Origin: Halichondria panicea | Lineage: Eukaryota; Porifera; Demospongiae; Suberitida; Halichondriidae | Assembly: GCF_963675165.1 (NCBI RefSeq) | Contig: NC_087377.1 | Coordinates: 12,014,632 to 12,078,631, forward strand | DNA: 64,000 bases | Reading direction: 5' to 3' | Shown here: positions 24,938 to 34,894 of the stretch, piece after piece | How positions within the stretch are numbered: position 1 is the first letter of the stretch | How the letters are laid out: every line of letters starts with the position of its first letter | Translations under genes and position numbers: made by a program | Notes under the pieces: generated by a model | What the model was told of the DNA's origin: nothing | Databases searched by the model: none | Seen by the model: only the letters and a program-made list of their open reading frames with translations

Positions 24938-27746
24938 ATGACACTAATAGAGATAATAAAGCTCATTACAGTTCTTCTGATTTGCTTTCTGGCTGGCTTC
25001 AGCACTGGTAAGACTGACTATTCAATTATAGATTTCCTTACATTGACACTGCATGTTTCATAAAGCACAATATTCAGTGAGTGTGGAGAGACCATGTCCA
25101 ATGGAAACAGTCATTTTCACCTGCACTGCTCCTGGAGATTTCTTGAGATGGGTACCATCAGATGTTTCTGCTCCAATCACTATCCTCTCTACTGCTGATC
25201 TCAATGTACCACAAGAAACGCAGCCAGGTTACACTTTGACACTGATTGCATTCAGTAGCACTACATTAACATCTACTCTGTCAAGAATAGCAGAGAATGG
25301 GATCACAGTGTCCTGTGTGGGGTTTGATCCTACTTTAAATACTATAGGATCTGCAACAATCCAATTAGTTGGTGAGTTGCAGTTAGTGTCTCGGCCATAA
25401 TTGTAAATGTTACGTAATTATAGAACCACCAGGACCACCTTCCAGCAAAAGACACTCGATTCTGAGGATCTCAGCCAATGCAGTCAATGTATCTGTACAG
25501 TGGAACCCTCCTACTGAGACTGGTGGTAGAGATGACCTCACCTACACAGTGACCATCTCACCTCCGGCCCAGCTCTCCGCTGTTGTCCTCACATCCACCT
25601 CTGTCACTGTGACTGCTCAATACAATGTGGACTACACTGTCAGTGTTGTGGCTACCAACTGTGCTGGGAACAGTACAGCAGCTGCCTACAATTTTAGAAT
25701 CGGTTAGTCGAGTCGGACGTATATATAGTCTTTAAACAGCATACTATTAAAAAACACTGACTCCCTCTTGTGCAGGTGGCTGTCCTGTGTTGAATGGAGC
25801 GTTTGGACCAACCACCAGCAGATTGCCAGGATCTACAGCAACCATCCAGTGTGACGCTGGGTATGTGTCTGCTGTTACAATGGTGACATGTGAGGATACA
25901 CTGATGTGGAGTCCAAACCCCGATATTGAGTGTACATTGCAAACCACACCTTCTCCTATACCGTGTAAGTTTTGTTTGCATGTGCATGTAGATGAAATTT
26001 AATTTTTGATCTTCTATAGTCCCTCCGATGAACTGCACAGCTCCTCTATCCCTACCAAGGAATGGCACCATCAGTGATCATTCCATACCAGCTATTCCCG
26101 GTACACAAGTGACCTTCCAGTGTGACAATGGACTATTCCCTGAGGCCATAATGAATGTCACTTGTCTAGCTACAGGAGAGTGGGACAAGATCCCAGGGGA
26201 GATCGTCTGCAGAAATGAGTCTAGTAAGTTTCCTGATTTATGGTTTAGTGTACTCAATTTATTGAGCTCAAAGTCGAATTACTAAAAATTCAAATGAGCG
26301 TATAAATATTTCATTTTTACATCAATCATATTCCTTGTACTCAGTTTCGTGTGTCCTGCCTGCCCCTCCACTCAATGGAGCTTTACTCAACACCACGTCT
26401 CAGAATACTAACCTAATAGAGGGCTCAGTTATTACCTTCCAATGTGATCCTGGGTTCTCACTGGTGGGTGCAACGACTGCCACTTGTAACAACTCTGGTC
26501 TCTGGGATCCTGACCTGGCTCTGTTGGAGTGTTGTACGTACGCATATGAGTAGTCATAAACTAGCTGGTACAACGATATACCGTAAATGCGCGAAAATTT
26601 CAAGGCATGCACTTACAAATATACCAGAAACACTCCCAGGCCACGCCTTCAATCTTTGCACGTTATAGCAAATAAATTAGCAAAAATTAAGCCCCTTGAA
26701 AATTTGGCACTGTACTGTATAGCTCAAAGTACATTTATATACAGTATAGACTCTCGCTATTCTGGCTCTCTGAAGTACGGCCACCTCGATATACCGGCCA
26801 TTTAGTTTGGCACAGATTGCACAAAACTCACCCTGAAACGCGGCCACTTGCTATATTCCGTATACTGGCTGCCCCTCACTAGGTTTTAATGTACGTTTAT
26901 TACGGCCGGATATGATGTTTTGGGTGTGGTTTGGCAGATAAAATTGGATTACACTTAAATATAAGAGCAGAATGATTCACTATCTTCATTATCCTCGAGA
27001 CAGACCCGCAAAATTAGTCATTAGATTCGAGGTAAGGTTGTTTTTAAGCTGCAGCTATTTTCTGAAATACAGCCACCTCGCTATTCCGGCCAATCTGCAC
27101 TGTCCCAAGGGTGACCGGATTAACGAGAGTCTACTGCATAGCATTAACGATTTTTGATATTTACGGCACTTAATATTAAATTGATATGATAGAGAGGTTA
27201 ATCTTTTGTTCGGAGGTTATATTAGTGAGTAGTAAACTTCAGAGACGGAAAAAAAACACTGACTTCTCAGAAAAATTGACGAAAATTAAATTTGACTCTT
27301 GAAAATTAACATGTTCATACAAAACTGACATAAATACCTCATACAACACAGTACTCTGATTGTGATAATTGCCTATAATTATCAATTAGTGCTCTATTTG
27401 TTGTCCTAAGAATTATTGCCAATCCTTCACAGCTCTGACTGCTACCACCCTATCAACTGTTGTAACTGTTGCCATCGGTGTTACTACTACTTTCATTGTG
27501 TCTACTCTATTTCTCGCTGGACTCCTAGTGATGTACTTGTTTATGCGTAAGAAGGCAGTGTACTTCACAAGAAAAATAGCATTATCTGTTGTAGAACCCA
27601 CTAAACCAGTTGGTCCTGTTTATGAGGAGGTGTTACCCAAAAAGGATATTGAACTGAACACTAACCAGGCGTACAGACCAGTAGGACCACCCAAAGAGGA
27701 TATTGAACTACATACTAACCAGGCGTATGGACCATTAGGACTGTGA
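24938..27746 (+). CDS. Receptor C: Ig-FN3-CCP x3-TM with duplicated tyrosine tail (type Ia)
   Basis: Exons 24938-25007, 25078-25371, 25424-25702, 25776-25964, 26020-26223, 26345-26533 and 27433-27746, all phase 1, give 512 residues. Signal peptide 1-23; Ig 24-121; FN3 122-214; CCP 215-277, 278-345 and 346-408; TM and tail 409-512. The organisation and introns match A, including a TIR element in the last intron. CCP1 is five residues shorter than in A (missing TNxMN region). The tail contains YEEV, then YRPV, then YGPL, because a segment of about 18-20 residues (PKEDIELHTNQAY type) has been repeated. This gives three tyrosine motifs instead of two. The frame is intact. The exon 4 donor was set at CCGT|GTAAGT because it alone keeps phase 1. 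Receptor role and kinase recruitment are inferred. Confidence 0.85.
26742..27136. mobile_element. TIR element in last intron of receptor C
   Basis: Counterpart of the element in A (4426-4822), with ends CAGTATAGACTCTCGC and GAGAGTCTACTG in inverted orientation. It has no coding capacity. The shared position shows that the last intron was duplicated with the gene. Confidence 0.7.
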
Positions 27747-28869
27747 AACTTTGTGCTACTAACATTTATATCTAGCCAGTAAGTATTACAATGTACCATA
27801 TCATTATCAGGGTTTCATACAAAAGGCCGCGGGGGGGGGGCGCCCTGGGATTTCCCACCCCCATGCAGCCAACCCCCCCCCCCCCGAAAATTAATGATGT
27901 CATAAATAAAATCCTCAAAAATCCGGAGAAAATGATAGACTGAAAAAGACCTGTCAGTAGAATAGACTACTGCGCATATACGCGCTCTATTGCTGAATGA
28001 GCAAACTATAGGCCGTCGTGTTCTCGAGGCCAATAATATATCCATAGAGCACGAGCGTAAAAACGGTGCATTAACTGGTTTGTAGTTTGCAGCTTCTTGC
28101 AGCTACTAATACATGCAGCTATCGCTCTAGTATACAGAGGTAACTACAGTGGCACCCCTCTATAACGGACACCTTTGGGGAACAATATTTGGGCCTTTAT
28201 ACAGAGGTGGCCTTTGTTGAGAGGTTATTTTGTACACAAACTGTTCATTTAGGACCTGGAGCAACTGGCCTTTATTCGGAGGTGGTTGTTAACAGAGGTT
28301 CCACCGTACTAAGTAGAATAGCAGCCTTCTAAGAACAGATTTTACTATTCCTGATTCTGGAGAGACTGCAATGGCCTTCAATGTAGTAGCTGGTAAGCAA
28401 AACTAGCCTTTACTCGAGAACAAAAACCTTTGTTTGCAAGATAGCATTGCTAGAAGCTTATATAGAATCACTTAGCTGTACTTGCATGAGCATTGCAACA
28501 GTTGTATCTATTATAAAACTCTATGGCTTAAATGAATTATTTTGACCACCAACCGTGCTCTAACCCAGCCTACCCCAGCCGTGCTCTAACTACCAAACTG
28601 TTCCAAAAATGCCAACCACAGAATAATAGAGCACGGTCTTGGTTACTACAGTTGTAGATCCTAGCATACTTTTTCGTTTGATCTATGTGCAAAACTACAA
28701 TGGTGCAGCAGTTTTATAATTTTGTGACTTCTGTCTGCCCTCGAAAAAGTGAAATTTTGCACCTCATGAAAATTTCCCACTGTACGGTATTGAGCTGAGC
28801 CAAAAAATTTACAATCTTGACAGCACACCTCAAAATAATTATCAGCACAGTCTATAGTCTGTACAGTGT
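27747..28869. other. Downstream flank of receptor C
   Basis: This is the paralogous flank of 5566-6780. It begins with the 3' UTR, then a G/C homopolymer-rich stretch, then the GAGCACGAG block. The main difference from the A flank is a 160-base MITE at 28147-28306. Confidence 0.6.
28147..28306. mobile_element. Tc1/mariner-type MITE with TA target duplication
   Basis: A 160-base element whose ends are inverted: the left end starts CAGTGGCACCCCTCTATAAC, and the right end reads GTTAACAGAGGTTCCACCG on this strand, pairing with the left end. It is flanked by TA at 28145-28146 and 28307-28308. The paralogous site downstream of receptor A (6301-6312, AACTACTAAG) is empty with a single TA, which is direct evidence for insertion. 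Confidence 0.9.
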
Positions 28870-28995
28870 CTCACCATATAAGCCTTGGTGACGCTGGTGA
28901 GAGCAGCAGCTGCCCCTTGTCTAACTGAGGGTATGCTGTCCTCAAGGTTAGCAAAATGAGAACAGTTCATCCATGCCATGCAGCCACAATCTGAG
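28870..28995 (-). pseudogene. HEAT-like gene exon relic (SIPSV exon)
   Basis: Minus-strand copy of the exon with the AALTSVTKA-like block and a GTGAGA donor. It resembles 15748-15857 and 59798-59898 but is partly rearranged at its 5' end. Confidence 0.5.
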
Positions 28996-30430
28996 GAGAG
29001 TGGGGGAACACCAACAGCCAGTCAGTCAGTACTAGCTCTATAATGAAGTACAGTACAATTGATCGGAGCACAAAATTAAACAATTTTATGCCCTCAACTA
29101 AAAGTTCCTGTTACGTTTGCGTTGCACGTTTTTATGGAGCCAGAAAAACGCAAACTGAACGGTAGCGTATTATTCATAAATGCAGCGTAATTACGTATAA
29201 TTATTGTTCTATGGAGAAATCGCTGAGGTAGCAATATTATTCTGTATGTAGCTAGCTAGTAACTTTACTAGTGTGTGTCCAGGGGCACATGGGTACATAA
29301 AAAGCAACGGGGAGACTGCAGAATTAACTCAATATATGCAAGGCTGGAAGAAGATGAGAAAGTTGGCAGTAACGAATCTGCTCAATGTCCTACTCAAACT
29401 ATAATTATAACCTCCGAACAAAAGGAAAATCTCTCTATCATATCCGTAAATATCAATAAACATAATGGTAGTACAAAGGGTTTGAAAATGGTAAGCATCA
29501 GTCAACCAATAAACATAATCTGTACTAGGGTGGGTAGATTTGGTAAAGACTTCAGAATGGATAAGCAACTATCACTCTGATCCAAAACAAACGATAAAAA
29601 CCCACTACACTAAAAACATTAAGTGAGTTAACATTAATTTTAGTGAGACAAAAATTAGCGACCACGTATAATCGATCACTGCTACCAGCGTTGTTAAGGA
29701 CAACTACACACTCTTTTGCCTATCAAAATGTAGCTCTTTCTTAGCTCTATTTATGCTGGGAGTTTGATCAGCTGACTAACTGTCGTCATGTTATAAGCGA
29801 TAGTAGAGTGACTACCGAATTTCATTGAAGTCACTCAGTCACTACTCTATAATGAAATACCAGAGCTCAATGAAATACAATACATACAAACAAAGGGAAT
29901 GAGTGTCGTAGTGTTTCTTATCGGGAATTAGAAGTTACTCTCACCGTTCGTCCCATGTATACAGTCTCTGACAATCCTTGTTCACCTTATATATGTGTGT
30001 CATGTTGTGTGTGCATGTGTGTGGGGGGGGGGGGGAGGGGGGTTGCTGAGCTGTAATGTGTAGACATGCATGCATGCATGTGCGCTACTAAAAAAGATCA
30101 CGACATGAGACCTAAAAATAGGGTTTAGAGAATGTGCAAGCCACTTGATCTAGAGCATTGCATGCATGGCTCTGGGAGAGTAGATACATGTATTACGTAA
30201 TTATTGTGAAGATTGTGAGCAGGTATATTTCGAGGGTATAAGCTTTTGCGGAATGACCGGTTTTCGCGGATTTAATGTCCGTGGAATAGCAGTCTTTTGC
30301 AACATGCATGCATGCAATATTAAATTTGTGGGCATATATAAATGTTTGCTTAATCAGCGAGAACAATTATACCCTTGATTAGTCTTATGTTCTATAATTT
30401 GTCTATAATTATGCGAAAACAGGAAGTGTA
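28996..30430. other. Gene-free stretch, inverted duplicate of 59.4-59.76 kb
   Basis: The stretch 29030-29370 is the reverse complement of about 59410-59760, with words such as GTTCCTGTTACGTTTGCG shared. The part 29400-29620 matches 57290-57480 and 60080-60400 in part. A poly-G tract lies near 30020. No gene is supported; an open frame at 29275-29580 shows no domain. Confidence 0.5.
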
Positions 30431-30440
30431 TTAATATGAA

Positions 30441-30456
30441 TATAAAGGAAGTAAAC
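30441..30456 (+). promoter_or_regulatory. Conserved TATAAAGGAAGT element, receptor D
   Basis: TATAAAGGAAGTAAAC 73 bases upstream of the ATG, the best match to the shared element in B, C and E. Confidence 0.5.
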
Positions 30457-30513
30457 AATTGCAAAGGAGGTTGTCTAGTCAGCATCACATTAACCTTCTG
30501 ACTGTCAATAGAG

Positions 30514-32115
30514 ATGACACTAATAGAGATAATAAAGCTCATTAGAGTTCTTCTGATTTGCTTTCTGGCTGGCTTCAGCACTGGTAAGACTGACTATTCA
30601 ATTATTGATTTCCTTGCATTGACACTGCATGTTTCATAAAGCCCAATATTCAGTGAGTGTGGAGAGACCATGTCCAATGGAAACAGTCACTTTTACCTGC
30701 ACTGCTATTGGAGATTCCTTGATATGGGACCTGCCTGGAAATCGTATCACTGTCCTCACCACCTCTGATCCACTAGTAATGCAGTCAGGCTACACTGTGA
30801 CACTGATTGCATTTGATAACGATACATTAACTTCTACTCTATCAAGAACAGCAGAGAATGGGATCACTGTGTCATGCTTGGAGATTGTGTCTACTCTAAC
30901 CACTATAGGATCTTCAACAATCCGTTTGGTTGGTGAGGTCTTGTCCATTGTCCATTGTCTGTATGTGTAAAAAATGTATATATAGATCCACCAGGACCAC
31001 CTTCTGCTGTAAGACATTTTATTTTGAGCAGCTCAGCCAATAAAGTCAGTGTATCTGTACAGTGGAACCCTACTACTGAGACTGGTGGTAGAGATGACCC
31101 CACTTACACAGTGACCATCTCACCTCCGGCCCAGCTCTCTGCTACTGTCTTCACATCCATCTCTGTCACTGTGACTGCTCAATACAATGTGGACTACACT
31201 GTCAGTGTTGTGGCTACCAATTGTGCTGGGAACAGTACAACTGCTGAGTACAACTTTAGGATTGGTAAGTATTATTATTTTGACACACAAATTGTCAACT
31301 CCTTCTTAGGTAACTGTCCTGTGTTGACCAACCCTATTAATGGAGCCTTTGGACCAGTCTCCAACAGATTATCAGGATCCACAGTAACCATCCAGTGTGA
31401 CGCTGGATATGTGTCTGCTGTTACGATGGTGACATGTGAGGGTACACTAATGTGGAGTCCAGACCCTGAGGCTATTGAGTGTACATTACTAACCACATCT
31501 ACTCCCACAACTCGTGAGTTAAGCTCTTGGTTGTAGGAAATAAATACAAAATATCTATGTTAATCATTATACAGCTCCTCCAATAAACTGCACAGCTTCA
31601 CTATCCTCACCAAGGAATGGCATTATCAGTGATCATTCAGTACCAGCTATTCCCGGCACACAAGTTACCCTCCATTGTGACGATGAACTGTTCCCTGAGG
31701 GAATAATGACTGCTACCTGTCTAGCTACAGGAAAGTGGGACGAGGAGATCGTCTGCAGAGGCAAGTGTATTCATTACTTGAATACACTTGCTTGTAATAA
31801 TACTTTTCTCTTAAACAACCTACAGCTGCTCCTTGTAATTGTGCCAGCCTATCTGATGGGAGTCGATTTGATTCAGCTGTCTCCATCAGCGTGGTTGTCA
31901 CGACAGTTGCGTTCACAATTATTGGATTGTTGATAGGACTCTTGATCATGTATTTGCTCATGCGTAAGAAGGCAGTGTACTCCCCGGCAGCTAAAGGACA
32001 AGCTAATTATAATGTAGGACCCACTGTACCAGCTGGTCCTGTTTATGAGGAGGTGTCACCTAAAGAGGAGATTGAACTGAATACTAACCAGGCGTATGGA
32101 CCAGTAGGACTGTGA
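30514..32115 (+). CDS. Receptor D: Ig-FN3-CCP x2-TM with ITAM-like tail (type Ib)
   Basis: Exons 30514-30583, 30654-30932, 30986-31264, 31310-31513, 31575-31760 and 31826-32115 give 435 residues with no break. Signal peptide 1-23; Ig 24-116; FN3 117-209; CCP 210-277 and 278-339; TM and tail 340-435. The tail has YEEV, 13 residues, YGPV. The Ig centre is different and shorter than in A and C (WDLPGNRITVLTT region), while FN3 is almost identical. CCP2 is shortened near its end (WDEEIVC). The intron after CCP2 uses a GC donor (AGAG|GCAAGT), as in B and E. The residues before the helix, SLSDGSRFDSA, mark type Ib. It is the only type Ib copy here without a lesion. Plasma-membrane receptor role is inferred. 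Confidence 0.85.
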
Positions 32116-33760
32116 AACTTCTGTTAATGTGCATGCTCGTGAACAATTTTAACAACTGTAAACAGCAACATCTGTTCATTAAAAGCCATTACATCTTTTG
32201 TACTAAAAAAGAAGCTATATTGAACGAGTGGTGTAAGCTGCGCTGTGCTAATGCCTCTCGCCATGTTTAGCTTCGCTCAAAAACTAGAGTGTTATATAAC
32301 ACTCAAATACAAAGCAATACCAATACCTCTTTTAAAATGATTATAAAAGAAGTATTAGTTTACTTTGTATACTGTTATGTTATTACTATGCCTCGGTGCG
32401 GTGCGTATGCGCAAGCAAGGTATACGATATAGTGTGTGTGTTTGTGTGTGCGTGTTTGTGTGCGTGGTGTGTGTGTCTTGTATGTAGACTGCTACAGCTG
32501 CTTAAGGATCAATGGAGTGCAAGTAAGACTTTCTATAAGCTTCTGGTAACATTTTCTTGGATTTTGATTCGTGGATTTAGTAATACTTTGTTCTCGAGTT
32601 ATGCCTGGTTTCATTACTGGGAATGCCATTGAAGCCTTTTCAGAAGAATGCGTAGCAAAATTTGTCCATGGAGTGTTGCTACTCTACTTAGTAGTTACAT
32701 GTAGCTCTGCTAAAATGCTCATCATGATAATCATATCATGTGTGTACGTATCAGCAATATTAGCTAGTAGCTTTATATTGACACAGCATCAGCACCCGCG
32801 GTACTGTTGTAATTGTTGACAATGAACTACACAGTCATTATAGAAGAGGGAAACAGAAGTCTATCTGATGGCTTGGTGAACTAGAGCACTGAAGTGCTAA
32901 CCCTCGGCTACTGACATGAATCTATACAAACCTAAAGCGTGTTACACAATAAATGCAGATGTATGTATGAGCATAAAAGCTGGCTAGTAAGCAGCAAGTA
33001 ACAAGAGCAATAAAATTAAAGGCATGCTGAAACTTTTGAGAAATGCGTTTTAGTGGTGCATGAGACATGCACTGTGGACTAGAATCACATCAAAGTCAGC
33101 AAAGAAGCCTGGAGTCTTGTAGCTCCTGATATGCTCTGGAGCTAAAGAAGCAACAATTAAACTACAATTCTAGCTTTCTACTTTACCAGGAGCAGTGGAA
33201 CAGGGTCCCTAAAGGATCACTTCAGCTGAAAATATCCACCTTGATTAAAGGCCACACGTATATTCATAATACATGTACACGTGCAAGTGTCTTTGTTAAC
33301 ATTCATAATCGATTAATGACATCTGTTAATCCGAAAATTTCATACATTTGGATATAGAGTCTGGTCCCGCTCAATTTCGATTAGCGAGGGTCTACTGTAT
33401 TAATTTAAAAAACAGCCTGTGCGCCTCTCCATGCACTCTCTATAATTATGCTGTAAACGATATTATCTGCCACCTCTAAACCATTTCTCACGTTCGCAGC
33501 TTTCGCTGATCAAGCATGTACTGCAAATATTTTATACCCACAAAGTTAATATCGCATGCATGCTGCAGAGTAGCTGGTATTCTGCGAAAATTAAATCCGC
33601 CAAAACCTTTCTAATGGTCATTCCGCGAAAGTTTATAACCTTAAAATATACGGTAAACTAATGTCTAACATGTAACGACACAATATATGATTTGACATGG
33701 GTACATGCAGTCGTCCTAGGCTTTAAGTTGTTGGCCTAAATCATGTAGTTATTATTCAAT
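32116..33760. other. Gene-free stretch after receptor D
   Basis: The part 32220-32285 (GGTGTAAGCTGCGCTGTGCT and on) recurs after receptor H at 48358-48425. At 32828-32885 is a small minus-strand scrap related to the LINE at 63730-63800. The part 33500-33656 is a MITE-like unit related to 52063-52281 and ends in ATATACGGTA. No gene is supported. Confidence 0.5.
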
Positions 33761-33763
33761 GAC

Positions 33764-34440
33764 TCACGTTGGATTTGTTGTTCTATTCTCCCTCTGAAGA
33801 TCATTCTTCCCAGCAGCTGACAGAGTGAAGTGAGACAGTCCACACCAGCAGACTGCATCAAGGACTGCTCTGTGGGTGCATGTGTGTGCATGTGTGTGGG
33901 TGTGGGGGTACATATAGCTGGAGTACATTTCAATGTTGAAATTGCAACAAATTACACAAACAGAAATAGTAAACTAGTATGATATCGTAAATAATGGCTT
34001 CTACAGTCCTAATAACTCACCAGTCCATAGGAGTCCAGGAACAGCTCGAGGTGTCTCTTAACACTCTCACACCCAGTAACTTGGCAAACACTGGCAACTA
34101 TGGACAGAGAGAAGGAGAGAGAGAGGGAGAGAGCAACATTGAACACATGCACTCAAGATAGCGTAGTCACAGTACAACACAAACACAAAAAATAAAATGT
34201 TGTGTGGAATCCACTTTGAAGGTTAAATTTTTTTACAGTGTCAGCTTTTAAGTACCCTGTTTCAGCGAAGCACTACTGTCTAAGAAATGTCAACCCATAC
34301 ACTATCACTAAAGCAAGTGGAGAGTTACTTTCATATCTTACTGCATGTTTACTCATCTCACTAGTTAATTTGAGCAGTGTCCCCAGGAGGTTGATGTGTT
34401 AGGGTATAGTGTCTGTGTTGTATTGTCTCAGCACAGAGCA
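33764..34440 (-). pseudogene. HEAT-like gene fragment, three exon relics
   Basis: On the minus strand: about 34350-34440 (INLLETLLKL-like), 34018-34105 (LPVFAKLLG start; one base is missing relative to the 14.6 kb copy, so the frame is lost), and 33764-33870 (SAGVDCLTSLCQLLGR, RGRIEQ). The order matches the copies at 14.3 and 51-53 kb. Confidence 0.5.
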
Positions 34441-34677
34441 GTGTCTAACTATTATATAGACATGAAATCATTCAACCAATATGCACATTTTGTACTATAA
34501 TTATATAGGGTGGGTAGATTATAATAATAGGTGCCTTACATGTGTAATAAATATATTGGTGTCGTACTAAGAAAGAGGATGAACAATATAAGAAGGCTAG
34601 GCTTGACAGATTATTTTATTTTAAGAGGAAATATTTGGGTTCTATAATAACAGGCCTATATAAAATATGCATAATTT

Positions 34678-34718
34678 AAGTGTGTACACTGTATGGTGAT
34701 GATAGTGTGTGTACACAA
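34678..34718. repeat. Minisatellite remnant upstream of receptor E
   Basis: A single unit (GTGTACACTGTATGGTGATG plus GTGTGTACAC) followed by the same GAGCTGTTTAAACAAACTAG flank as in C. It shows that the 5' flank of E derives from the same ancestral block. Confidence 0.75.
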
Positions 34719-34833
34719 CGAGCTGTTTAAACAAACTAGACACTTTCATGGACTGCTTTAACTGCTATTGAGACAGTGGTTGAAAAATAAACTTGGAAGT
34801 GTATAAAACAAGCTATAATTATGAATAAATTAT

Positions 34834-34850
34834 CATAAAGGAAGTAAACA
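34834..34850 (+). promoter_or_regulatory. Conserved ATAAAGGAAGT element, receptor E
   Basis: CATAAAGGAAGTAAACA about 60 bases upstream of the ATG; the same element as in B, C and D. Confidence 0.45.
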
Positions 34851-34894
34851 ATTAATCACATTGAAACCTTCTCACTGTCAAGAAATAATTCGAG

